Shown one piece after another: positions 1 to 6,040 of a stretch of DNA of 7,214 nucleotides. The stretch is taken from assembly GCA_905373785.1 (NCBI GenBank), contig CAJPUK010000109.1, positions 1 to 7,214 of the forward strand, given 5' to 3'. The notes below the pieces were generated by a model, which saw only the letters and a program-made list of their open reading frames with translations, was not told the origin of the DNA and did not search any database. The DNA comes from an uncultured Johnsonella sp. (GTDB lineage: Bacteria > Bacillota > Clostridia > Lachnospirales > Lachnospiraceae). The position numbers and the translations under genes were made by a program. How positions within the stretch are numbered: the first letter of the stretch is position 1; each line of letters opens with the position of its first letter.

Positions 1-7
1 TACTTTA

Positions 8-31
8 CTAAACAAATGAAAATTTGTTAAG
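8..31 (+). other. Small stem-loop with GAAA loop ahead of the binding-protein gene
   Basis: AACAAAT (11-17) pairs with ATTTGTT (22-28) around a GAAA loop. The stem gains two more pairs (8-31, 9-30) after one A-A mismatch. No T-run follows, so it does not look like a terminator. It ends about 16 bases before the AGGAGG site and would form a stem in the 5' leader. It may be the 3' end of a longer leader structure lying outside the window, or chance pairing in AT-rich DNA. No T-box signature is present in the 61 visible upstream bases. Confidence 0.25.
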
Positions 32-61
32 AGATGCTATACAAGTAAAAGGAGGATCATT

Positions 62-1084
62 ATGAAGAAAAATTTACTTAAGCTTATGTTTTTATCAGCC
101 TGTACACTTATGCTTTCAGCTTGTTCGAACAATGCTGCAAGTACAGATACAAGTGCAGGTGAAAGTGCAGATACTAGTGCACAGGTTTCAACAGAGGCGG
201 GAGACAGTACAGCTAAAGGTTATAAAATAGGTGTATTGCAATTAGTACAACATCCGGCGCTTGATAAGGCAAATGAGGGATTTATAGCGGCACTTGATGA
301 GGCAGGTATACAGTATAGTGCGGATCAACAAAATGCAGGCGGAGAACTTTCATCCGCACAGCTTATAGCTGAAAAATTTGTCAACGATAAAGAAGACTTG
401 ATTTTTGCAATTGCAACACCGGCGGCGCAGTCAGCGGCAGGTGTTACTGAAGATATACCTATAGTAATTACTGCTGTAACAGATCCTAAGGAGTCAGGGC
501 TTGTAGAAAGTAATGAAAAACCGGGTGGAAATATAACCGGTACTTCCGATCTTACTCCTGTTAAAGAACAGATAGATTTATTAAAGGAATTGGTGCCGGA
601 TGCTAAGAAAATAGGTATACTTTACAGTACGGCAGAAGCTAACTCCGTTATACAGGTGAATCTTGCAAAAGAAGCGGCAAAAGCTCTTGGTATGGAAGTG
701 GTTGAGTATACGGTATCAAACTTAAGCGAGATACAGTCAGTAGTTGAGTCTATGATAGGAAGTATAGATGCACTTTATATTCCTACCGATAATACAGTTG
801 CATCAGGTATGAGTACAGTTACTATGATTACCAATGAAAATAAGATTCCGGTAATAGGTGCAGAGTCCGCACATGTTGAAAAGGGGGCTTTAGCTACTTA
901 CGGTATAGATTATTATGAACTTGGAAAACTTACAGGTAAGCAGGCTGTTGCTATACTTAAAGAAGGTAAGAATCCTGCGGATATGCCTATAGAATACCTT
1001 GACAAAGCAAAGTTTAAGTTCTCTGTCAACGAGGAAACAGCTAAAGAGCTTGGTATAGATGTATCTAAAATTGAAAAAAATTAG
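62..1084 (+). CDS. ABC transporter substrate-binding lipoprotein, TrpX-like (probable aromatic amino acid binding)
   Basis: This 340-residue protein is the extracellular, lipid-anchored binding component of an importer. The start ATG has a clear AAAAGGAGG site at 47-55 with a 6-base spacer. Residues 1-20 form a lipoprotein signal (MKKN, then a hydrophobic core) ending in the lipobox LSAC, with C21 as the predicted lipidated Cys. Residues 22-52 are a Ser/Thr/Ala/Asp/Glu-rich flexible linker. The folded domain runs from about 53 to 340 and opens with KIGVLQLVQHPALDKANEGF, the typical opening of the ABC_sub_bind family (PF04392). Characterised relatives bind tryptophan (streptococcal TrpX) or tyrosine (a Clostridioides difficile lipoprotein), so an aromatic amino acid is the best substrate guess, but this is inference. 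The permease and ATPase follow after a 470-base gap containing a strong terminator, so this gene is probably transcribed on its own, or in excess of its partners. The family call is confident; the substrate is not. Confidence 0.9.
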   Translation: MKKNLLKLMFLSACTLMLSACSNNAASTDTSAGESADTSAQVSTEAGDSTAKGYKIGVLQLVQHPALDKANEGFIAALDEAGIQYSADQQNAGGELSSAQLIAEKFVNDKEDLIFAIATPAAQSAAGVTEDIPIVITAVTDPKESGLVESNEKPGGNITGTSDLTPVKEQIDLLKELVPDAKKIGILYSTAEANSVIQVNLAKEAAKALGMEVVEYTVSNLSEIQSVVESMIGSIDALYIPTDNTVASGMSTVTMITNENKIPVIGAESAHVEKGALATYGIDYYELGKLTGKQAVAILKEGKNPADMPIEYLDKAKFKFSVNEETAKELGIDVSKIEKN

Positions 1085-1086
1085 TA

Positions 1087-1129
1087 CATCGTTCGCAAAA
1101 TAAGTATAACAAAAACGATGAGTATTTTT
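1087..1129 (+). terminator. Weak terminator-like hairpin just after the binding-protein gene
   Basis: CATCGTT (1087-1093) pairs perfectly with AACGATG (1114-1120) over a 20-base loop, and AGTATTTTT follows. The stem is only 7 bp, the loop is long, and the T-run begins 4 bases after the stem. It is a poor terminator by itself and may act only as a partner of the stronger hairpin 15 bases downstream. Confidence 0.3.
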
Positions 1130-1143
1130 CTGACTGTGTACAG

Positions 1144-1183
1144 CAAAACCTTTAGTGTAGTGCGGCTACACTGAGGGGTTTTG
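1144..1183 (+). terminator. Strong rho-independent terminator of the binding-protein gene
   Basis: The left arm (1144-1160, beginning CAAAACC) pairs with the right arm (1166-1183, ending GGTTTTG) across a TGCGG loop. This gives 17 pairs with a single bulged G at 1173, and two of the pairs are G-T. The upper stem AGTGTAG/CTACACT is perfect. The lower stem is an A-tract on the left and a T-tract on the right, the pattern of an intrinsic terminator that can work in both directions. It begins 60 bases after the stop codon. It should strongly reduce read-through into the permease gene. Confidence 0.78.
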
Positions 1184-1297
1184 ATGTATGTAATCATAAA
1201 AAGAGGCAAGTTATTTGATATATTATACATATATATCTAAACTACCTGAGCTGTAACCAAATCAGTACGATAGTATATTATCAAAATATAAATATTA

Positions 1298-1326
1298 TTG
1301 AAGTTTAGGCAGATAAGTAGTAAAAT
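1298..1326 (+). promoter_or_regulatory. Predicted vegetative promoter for the permease-ATPase-kinase unit
   Basis: A -35 element TTGAAG (1298-1303) and a -10 element TAAAAT (1321-1326) are separated by exactly 17 bases, a good match to the housekeeping sigma-factor consensus (TTGACA/TATAAT). Transcription would start near 1333, leaving a leader of about 220 bases before the permease ATG. A perfect palindrome begins about 5 bases after the predicted start, which suggests control at this point. The promoter is predicted from sequence only. Confidence 0.5.
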
Positions 1327-1337
1327 GTAATAGTTCT

Positions 1338-1363
1338 AGGATAGTCAATATATTGACTATCCT
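1338..1363 (+). promoter_or_regulatory. Perfect 26-bp palindrome: leader hairpin/attenuator or operator
   Basis: AGGATAGTCAATA (1338-1350) is followed directly by its exact reverse complement (1351-1363). As RNA it forms an 11-bp stem with a TATA loop, and GTTTTAA comes straight after it, so it has intrinsic-terminator shape. It starts about 12 bases downstream of the -10 element, so nearly the first bases of the transcript would fold into it. It may be an attenuator, a 5' stabilising hairpin, an operator for a dimeric repressor, or simply a second terminator for the upstream gene. The palindrome is certain; the role is inference. Confidence 0.6.
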
Positions 1364-1371
1364 GTTTTAAT

Positions 1372-1402
1372 GTAAGCATCAATTCTTCAGCTTACTGTTT
1401 TA
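1372..1402 (+). terminator. Second leader hairpin followed by TGTTTTA
   Basis: GTAAGC (1372-1377) pairs with GCTTAC (1390-1395) across a 12-base loop and is followed by TGTTTTA, the same tail that follows the palindrome hairpin just upstream. The stem is short, so it is weak alone. An alternative pairing of 1382-1390 with 1404-1412 (one mismatch) would use part of the same bases and prevent it from forming. It may be part of an attenuator, or chance. Confidence 0.25.
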
Positions 1403-1554
1403 CTTGCAGAATCAGCATATCATTTGTAGAATATTATCTAAATTCATTGACGATTTTTGCAAATACTTTTAATCTATGTTCAGGTATTGTATTAAAAGTA
1501 AGTAATAATAAAGATAGACTTAAAGTCAAATATATATTTAGGAGGCATTCTTTT

Positions 1555-2490
1555 ATGTTCGTAGAATTTTTATCGGGTTTGTTCCCATCCATGCTCGGAG
1601 CTACAGGGCAGGCAGTGTTATGGGCAATTATGGTACTTGGGGTATTTATCACCTTCAGACTTCTTAACATTGCCGACCTTACGGTTGACGGAAGTTTTGC
1701 ATTTGGCGGTTGTATATGTGTTCTTATGATCGTCAAGTATAATATAAATCCGATACTGGCTTTACTTACAGCAGGGATTGCGGGGCTTTTTGCAGGTGCT
1801 GTAACAGGTATAATACACACAGTATTTGATATACCGAGCATACTTGCAGGAATTTTAACACAAATTTCACTTTGGTCTGTTAATCTTGCACTGGTAGGTG
1901 TAAGCAATATATCTCTTAATAAGGCACCTAATGTATTTACGGCGGTATCCAAGTTATTAAATATGTCAGGACCGAATGCCGGAGCGAATGCCAATCTTAT
2001 AGTAGGTTTTATAGCAGCGGCTTTGATTATAGGACTTTTATATTGGTTTTTCGGTACGGAGCTTGGAAGTGCACTTAGGGCTACAGGAAATAACGAGGAT
2101 ATGATCAGAGCTTTGGGATTTGATGTTAACAGGGGTAAACTTATTGCACTTATGCTCAGTAACGGACTCGTGGGGCTTTCAGGAGGGCTGGTGGCTCAAA
2201 GCCAAAAGTATGCGGACATTAATATGGGAACCGGTGCCATAGTTATAGGTTTGGCAGCTATAGTTATAGGAGAGGTGTTGCTTAGCAGGTATATCAATTT
2301 CGCAGTAAAACTTACAGCGGCAGTTTTCGGTACCATAGTTTATTTTTGGATCAGAGCCATAGTTTTAAGACTCGGTCTTAATGCCAATTACATGAGGTTG
2401 GTGTCTGCAATTATAGTATTTATAGCATTGGCAGTGCCAGTAATACTTGAGAGAATGCGTGTAAGAAAATCTTATCATGCAGACATATAG
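1555..2490 (+). CDS. ABC transporter permease, TrpY-like (BPD_transp_2 family)
   Basis: This 311-residue integral membrane protein forms the import channel for the substrate delivered by the lipoprotein at 62-1084. The chosen ATG has TAGGAGG with its last G at 1545 and a 9-base spacer. The frame is open further upstream to a TTG at 1447, but that stretch has no ribosome site and encodes a polar, charged sequence unlike the family. Hydrophobic segments are visible at about 17-36, 47-60, 66-87, 94-116, 147-166, 196-213, 225-243, 250-271 and 281-298, fitting the multi-pass ABC permease pattern of PF02653. The family motif LNIADLTVDGSF lies at 37-48. The ATPase-coupling loop is near 168-189 (TELGSALRATG and the following MIRALGF). 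The tail is basic (ERMRVRK). The ATPase gene follows 43 bases downstream. Family identity is strong; substrate assignment depends on its partners. Confidence 0.9.
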   Translation: MFVEFLSGLFPSMLGATGQAVLWAIMVLGVFITFRLLNIADLTVDGSFAFGGCICVLMIVKYNINPILALLTAGIAGLFAGAVTGIIHTVFDIPSILAGILTQISLWSVNLALVGVSNISLNKAPNVFTAVSKLLNMSGPNAGANANLIVGFIAAALIIGLLYWFFGTELGSALRATGNNEDMIRALGFDVNRGKLIALMLSNGLVGLSGGLVAQSQKYADINMGTGAIVIGLAAIVIGEVLLSRYINFAVKLTAAVFGTIVYFWIRAIVLRLGLNANYMRLVSAIIVFIALAVPVILERMRVRKSYHADI

Positions 2491-2533
2491 AAGTTTGCTA
2501 ATAAAACATATGGAAGGTTTATAGGTAAATTTG

Positions 2534-3331
2534 ATGTTGGAAATTATAAATGTAAGTAAAACTTTTAATAAAGGCACTGTAAATGAAAAAAAAGCATTGG
2601 ACAGGCTTTGCTTAAAAATAGAAGAAGGAGACTTTATTACCGTAATAGGGGGAAACGGTGCAGGAAAGTCAACCATGCTAAATATGATAGCCGGAGTCTA
2701 CAGAATAGATTCGGGAGTTATTAATATAGATAATGTTAATGTATCTTTACTCCCTGAATATAAAAGGTCAAAGTACATAGGAAGGGTATTTCAAGATCCT
2801 ATGAAGGGTACTTCGGCAGGAATGCAAATAGAAGAAAATCTTGCACTTGCATTTAGAAGAGGTAAGAGAAGAGGCTTTGCCTGGGGAATAAAATCGGAAG
2901 AAAGGGAATTTTATAAATCCGAGCTAAAGAAACTGGGACTGGGATTGGAAACAAGGTTAAAAAGTAAGGTGGGACTTTTATCAGGAGGACAAAGACAAGC
3001 GGTAACCTTGCTTATGGCAACTTTGGTTGACCCAAGGCTCCTGCTTTTAGATGAACATACAGCAGCACTTGATCCTAAGACTGCCAAGAGAGTTCTGGAT
3101 ATAACCAAGGATATAATAGAGGAGAAAAAGCTCACTGCGCTTATGGTTACACACAATATGAGAGATGCTATAAATATGGGTAACAGACTTATTATGATGC
3201 ACGAGGGCAGGCTGATATACGATGTGAAAGGAGAAGAGAAAAAGAAATTAACAGTAGAGGCATTGCTTAAAAAATTTGAAGAGGCAAGCAACGAAGAATT
3301 TGCCAATGACAGAATGATGCTCACAAAATAG
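2534..3331 (+). CDS. ABC transporter ATP-binding protein, TrpZ-like
   Basis: This 265-residue cytoplasmic ATPase powers the importer. All core nucleotide-binding motifs are intact: Walker A GGNGAGKST at 39-47, Q-loop Gln87 in VFQDPMKGT, signature LSGGQ at 149-153, Walker B LLLLDE at 169-174, D-loop ALDP at 178-181, and switch His207 in MVTHN. The VFQDPMKGTSAGM sequence after the Q-loop is typical of ATPases paired with ABC_sub_bind-type transporters. The ribosome site is weak: TAGG at 2522-2525 sits about 8 bases before ATG 2534, while GGAAGG at 2512-2517 is too far away. An in-frame TTG at 2531 would add only one residue. The weak site may mean lower translation or coupling to the permease. 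The length is normal for the family. The kinase-like gene follows after 9 bases. Confidence 0.92.
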   Translation: MLEIINVSKTFNKGTVNEKKALDRLCLKIEEGDFITVIGGNGAGKSTMLNMIAGVYRIDSGVINIDNVNVSLLPEYKRSKYIGRVFQDPMKGTSAGMQIEENLALAFRRGKRRGFAWGIKSEEREFYKSELKKLGLGLETRLKSKVGLLSGGQRQAVTLLMATLVDPRLLLLDEHTAALDPKTAKRVLDITKDIIEEKKLTALMVTHNMRDAINMGNRLIMMHEGRLIYDVKGEEKKKLTVEALLKKFEEASNEEFANDRMMLTK

Positions 3332-3340
3332 GAGGTTTTT

Positions 3341-3988
3341 ATGGATAAGCAAAAGATTGTTATAACTATAAACAGAGAGTACGGAAGCGGTGGAAGAAGT
3401 ATAGGGAAAATATTATCAAAAAGACTGGGGATTTCTTATTATGATGATGAAATTATAAAACTTTCATCTGAGTATTCAGCAGTGGCAGAAGAGTATTTCA
3501 GAATGCATGATGAAAAACCGGGAAACAATTTTTTTCAGAAGGTTATGGGAACTACAAAGGTAAATTTGTCAAAACCTTCAATTAGTGATAATATAACTTC
3601 TCCGGACAATCTTTTCAGATTTGAGTCAGAGGTTATAAGGAATATAGCTAATAGGGAAAGCTGTATATTCATAGGAAGATGTGCGGATTTTGTACTTGAT
3701 TCCTGCGCTTTTCCGGAGTATATAAGTATTTTTGTATATGCGGATCTTACAGCCAAGATAAGACGTATAATGGATCTGGACGGACTTGAGACTAAAGAGG
3801 CTCTGGAAAAAATATCAAAGATAGACAAAAGAAGAGCATCATATTATAAGTATTATACAGGTGAGGATTGGCTTGATATGTCAAGATATGATTTGCCGAT
3901 CAACACAAGTGATTTGGAGTTTGAAGAGGCTTGTGATTTGATCTTGTATTATTTGAAATTAAGAAAATACGCAATACCCCAGTCATAA
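3341..3988 (+). CDS. Cytidylate-kinase-like family protein (Cytidylate_kin2), function unknown
   Basis: This 215-residue cytoplasmic P-loop protein belongs to the cytidylate-kinase-like family (PF13189), which is common in Clostridia and poorly characterised. Family marks are visible in order: ITINREYGSGGRSIG near the N-terminus, with the phosphate loop GSGGRSIG at 15-22; YYDDEII at 33-39; FIGRCADFVL at 110-119; and a basic segment DKRRASYYKYYTG at 162-174 followed by W177. The phosphate loop has Arg where the classical Walker A has Lys-Ser/Thr, which is normal for this family. It is not a housekeeping Cmk, so CMP phosphorylation should not be assumed. Start ATG 3341 has a near-perfect TAGGAGG whose TAG is also the ATPase stop codon, so the two genes are almost certainly cotranscribed. 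That suggests a link to the transporter, perhaps regulatory, but none is shown by the sequence. Confidence 0.85.
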   Translation: MDKQKIVITINREYGSGGRSIGKILSKRLGISYYDDEIIKLSSEYSAVAEEYFRMHDEKPGNNFFQKVMGTTKVNLSKPSISDNITSPDNLFRFESEVIRNIANRESCIFIGRCADFVLDSCAFPEYISIFVYADLTAKIRRIMDLDGLETKEALEKISKIDKRRASYYKYYTGEDWLDMSRYDLPINTSDLEFEEACDLILYYLKLRKYAIPQS

Positions 3989-4002
3989 AAACTAATATAA
4001 AA

Positions 4003-4074
4003 GTAGCAGTTTAGTATAAAGTTATAGATTTTGTTAATTTTTGCAAAATAATAAAAGCAAGGCTAAACTGTTGT
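4003..4074 (+). terminator. Wide inverted repeat after the kinase-like gene, possible weak terminator
   Basis: CAGTTTAG (4007-4014) pairs exactly with CTAAACTG (4063-4070). The outer bases 4003-4006 and 4071-4074 extend the stem to 12 pairs using three G-T wobbles. The loop is 48 bases and no clear T-run follows, so termination is uncertain. It is the best candidate for the 3' end of the transporter transcript. Confidence 0.25.
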
Positions 4075-4292
4075 ACTGACCTGTGATTTTAAACTGTAAC
4101 CTATCCGGTGTAATGTAGCATTGATATCCGGCTTTATTACTGCTTTATCAATAGATTGTAACATATATAGTCAAAGAGAATTAAGAGCTACTCTGCTATT
4201 ACTGATATTAATTAAATGTCAATGATACTATACACTAGGTGTTTTCAGCACTTTACAACCTATATAAAACAGTAATCAGTTTAAATAGCATT

Positions 4293-4323
4293 TAGACAGT
4301 ACACTATTTTACAGTAATATAAT
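4293..4323 (+). promoter_or_regulatory. Predicted promoter of the SH3/NlpC-P60 gene
   Basis: A perfect -10 hexamer TATAAT occupies 4318-4323. The best -35 candidate is TAGACA at 4293-4298 with a 19-base spacer, longer than the usual 17; GACAGT at 4295-4300 gives 17 bases but is a poor match. Transcription would start near 4330, leaving a leader of about 55 bases. ACAGTA hexamers overlap the -35 region (4296-4301) and sit directly against the -10 element (ACAGTAAT 4311-4318), hinting at regulator binding. The gene's ribosome site is CGGAGA (GGAG 4374-4377, 8-base spacer). Confidence 0.5.
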
Positions 4324-4385
4324 ATTAGTTTTCATAGGGAACTGTTGCAAAATACAGTATATGAAAATTATACGGAGATTATTAG

Positions 4386-5945
4386 ATGAGGAAGAAAGAA
4401 AAAAACTTCTTAAATGTATTGAATAAGGTTAGAAATAAAAGAAACCGAACATATAAGAAGGTGGCTGTCGTAGCCGGAGCTGTTGTAATACTGATAACCG
4501 TTATCAGTGCAGGTCTTGCCATGACAAGAAAAAAAAATACAGCCGTGGTACCAAATTCTTCACAGCAGAGTGAAACAGCGGTTGTAGAAAGCAGTACCGA
4601 GCCCTATGTGGATCCGGTACAATCAGCAATAGAAAATGCTGTAAATTCCTATGGTGATTTGGGACTTACCAATGTAACCGGTTATCTCTACATGAGAGAA
4701 GAGCCGAGTAAGAATGCAAAAATCATAGGAAAGCTTTATGGCGGAAGTGCCGTGGATATTATAGAAAGTGCCAATGAAGAGTGGTATAAGGTAAAGTCGG
4801 GAGGGCTTGAAGGTTATGTCTTTGCAGAGCATATTACCACTAAAGATGCAGCAAAGCAGCAGGCTTTGGAACTTGTAAAAGAAAGAGCTATAATACAAAC
4901 CGAGAGGCTTAATATAAGGAGTGAGGCGTCTACAGATTCGGAGATAGTCGGTGCCGCATATAAGGGTGAAAGATATGAAATACTTGAAGATGCGGGAGAG
5001 TGGGTCAAGATTGAAGGAGGGTATTTATCCAAGGAATTTTTAGAGATAAAATATGCTCTTAATGAGGCAAGAAAGCTTGATTTAAGAAGCATGGTACTCA
5101 ACCTCTATGATAATTTGGCTATTTCCAATGTTGAAGGCTATCTTAATATAAGAGAAGAACCCAAAGAAGACGGTAAGATCATCGGTAAGCTTACCAGTAA
5201 AGCGGCAGGAGATATAATTGAGACCTTGGACGGTTGGTACAAGATAAGGTCGGGACCTATTACCGGTTATGTTAAAAGTGATTACATACTTACAGGTCAG
5301 GCGGCTAAAGATGCTGCTTTGGAAGAGGCTGAACTTATGGCTGTAGTTACAGCAGATGCACTTTATGCAAGGGCAGAGCCCAATACAAATTCAAAAATAT
5401 TTACGACCATATCCAATAGTGAGAAATATCCAATAGTTTCTCAATCGGACGGATGGGTAGAAATAGAGCTTGAGGACAATAACAATGCATTTTTATCAAC
5501 GGAGTTTGTTGATGTCAGATATGCACTTAATGAGGCGATAAAGTTTACTCCGGCAGAAGATGCGGCTAATGCAATTATGGCAAGGAGAAATGAAATTGCA
5601 AACTATGCGATGCAATTTTTGGGCAATCCTTACGTATGGGGCGGAACAAGTCTTACCAACGGCTGCGATTGCTCAGGATTTACTATGCAGATACTTGGTA
5701 AGTACGGAGTGGGACTGCCACATTACTCTGTTTCTCAATCTCAGATGGGAACAAAAATAGATGCATCACAGATGAAACCGGGAGACCTCATATTCTATTC
5801 TAACAGAAGAGGTGTTATAAACCATGTTTCCATGTATATAGGAAACGGTCAGGTTATACATGCGGCAAGTAGAAAGAGCGGTATTAAGATTTCTGCCTGG
5901 AATTATAGAAATCCTACTACCATTAGAAATGTTATCGGAGATTAA
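4386..5945 (+). CDS. Membrane-anchored cell-wall hydrolase with four SH3 repeats and an NlpC/P60 domain
   Basis: This 519-residue protein probably cleaves peptide bonds in peptidoglycan stem peptides at the cell surface. Residues 1-25 are strongly basic and 26-46 are a hydrophobic segment (VAVVAGAVVILITVISAGLAM) that would act as a signal anchor. No lipobox is present. A Ser/Glu-rich linker covers about 51-80. Four bacterial SH3-type repeats lie at about 94-151, 168-221, 245-302 and 318-377. They carry the recurring pattern 'LxxRxEPxxxxKIIGKL ... WYKV/I'. A C-terminal NlpC/P60 domain spans about 400-517, with catalytic Cys429 in CDCSGF, His480 in INHVSMYIGNG and His492 in VIHAAS, so the peptidase site looks intact. 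YVWGGTS (416-422) and MKPGDLIFY (463-471) are further family signatures. The start has GGAG with an 8-base spacer. It has its own promoter and appears to be a single-gene unit. The exact bond cleaved and the wall ligand of the SH3 repeats cannot be read from the sequence. Confidence 0.92.
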   Translation: MRKKEKNFLNVLNKVRNKRNRTYKKVAVVAGAVVILITVISAGLAMTRKKNTAVVPNSSQQSETAVVESSTEPYVDPVQSAIENAVNSYGDLGLTNVTGYLYMREEPSKNAKIIGKLYGGSAVDIIESANEEWYKVKSGGLEGYVFAEHITTKDAAKQQALELVKERAIIQTERLNIRSEASTDSEIVGAAYKGERYEILEDAGEWVKIEGGYLSKEFLEIKYALNEARKLDLRSMVLNLYDNLAISNVEGYLNIREEPKEDGKIIGKLTSKAAGDIIETLDGWYKIRSGPITGYVKSDYILTGQAAKDAALEEAELMAVVTADALYARAEPNTNSKIFTTISNSEKYPIVSQSDGWVEIELEDNNNAFLSTEFVDVRYALNEAIKFTPAEDAANAIMARRNEIANYAMQFLGNPYVWGGTSLTNGCDCSGFTMQILGKYGVGLPHYSVSQSQMGTKIDASQMKPGDLIFYSNRRGVINHVSMYIGNGQVIHAASRKSGIKISAWNYRNPTTIRNVIGD

Positions 5946-5999
5946 GTTTAGGTGTAATGTTTGACAGTGAGGCTGTCGCATAAAAAATAATATTTTATA

Positions 6000-6035
6000 C
6001 AGCAGTATGTTGATTTATCTATTGCAGCAGTTTGT
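6000..6035 (+). repeat. Short direct repeat CAGCAGTWTGT inside the inverted repeat
   Basis: CAGCAGTATGT (6000-6010) recurs as CAGCAGTTTGT (6025-6035) with one difference and a 25-base period. It lies in the central loop of the inverted repeat and overlaps the possible citrate synthase promoter. It could be a pair of regulator sites or incidental. Confidence 0.3.
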
Positions 6036-6040
6036 ATATT
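6010..6040 (+). promoter_or_regulatory. Possible promoter of the citrate synthase gene
   Basis: TTGATT (6010-6015) and TATATT (6035-6040) resemble -35 and -10 elements but are 19 bases apart, more than the ideal 17. Transcription would start near 6047 at the right arm of the inverted repeat, about 50 bases before the citrate synthase ATG. In AT-rich DNA such matches arise easily, so this is a weak call. Confidence 0.3.

Larger units (their letters stand above)
1085..1554 (+). other. Non-coding gap between binding-protein and permease genes (470 bases)
   Basis: I see no credible coding frame here. From left to right the gap holds a weak hairpin with a T-run (1087-1127), a very strong terminator hairpin (1144-1183), and an AT-rich stretch (1184-1297) with no feature I can support. 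It then holds a promoter (1298-1326), a perfect palindrome (1338-1363), a smaller hairpin with a T-run (1372-1402), a featureless leader, and the AGGAGG site of the permease gene at 1540-1545. Most related transporter clusters have much tighter spacing, so the size of this gap is notable. Confidence 0.8.
3989..4385 (+). other. Non-coding stretch upstream of the cell-wall hydrolase gene (397 bases)
   Basis: I see no convincing coding frame and no classical GC-stem/T-run terminator after the kinase-like gene. The stretch contains a wide inverted repeat (4003-4014 with 4063-4074, several G-T pairs) and two copies of TATCCGG (4102-4108 and 4125-4131). It also contains four copies of ACAGTA (4269, 4296, 4311, 4354) and a TATAAT promoter serving the next gene. 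The remainder is featureless AT-rich DNA. Confidence 0.7.

Noticed and set aside
35..43. Extended -10 like TGCTATACA just before the binding-protein gene
   Set aside because: There is no matching -35, and transcription would start on top of the ribosome site, leaving almost no leader.
1..61. T-box or tryptophan-responsive leader upstream of the binding-protein gene
   Set aside because: Such leaders are known for related transporters, but only 61 bases are visible. They lack the T-box core (TGGTACCGCG type) and an antiterminator stem.
1476..1505. Nine-codon frame (MFRYCIKSK) in the permease leader as an attenuator leader peptide
   Set aside because: There is no Shine-Dalgarno sequence, only one Tyr codon and no Trp codon, so nothing supports translation or amino-acid sensing.
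1447..1554. Upstream extension of the permease frame from a TTG start at 1447
   Set aside because: It has no ribosome site, and its 36 residues are polar and charged. ATG 1555 has a strong AGGAGG and gives the family-like N-terminus.
1434..1994. Minus-strand open frame opposite the permease gene
   Set aside because: It lies opposite a clearly identified coding gene and has no recognisable domain. It is a shadow of the permease codon pattern, as are the other minus-strand frames at 2365-2676, 2911-3324, 3535-3828, 4623-4898, 4814-5101, 5766-5981 and 6703-6930.
4102..4131. Two TATCCGG copies and a small imperfect hairpin as terminator or regulator site
   Set aside because: The stem is broken by unequal internal loops and the downstream T-run is interrupted. 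The direct repeat is only 7 bases and not near a promoter.
4361..4426. Short frame MKIIRRLLDEEERKKLLKCIE overlapping the hydrolase start
   Set aside because: It has no ribosome site and shares bases with the basic N-terminus of the hydrolase in another frame. It is probably accidental.
5560..5760. 66-codon + strand frame inside the hydrolase gene
   Set aside because: It sits wholly within the NlpC/P60 coding region in another frame and shows no domain or ribosome site.
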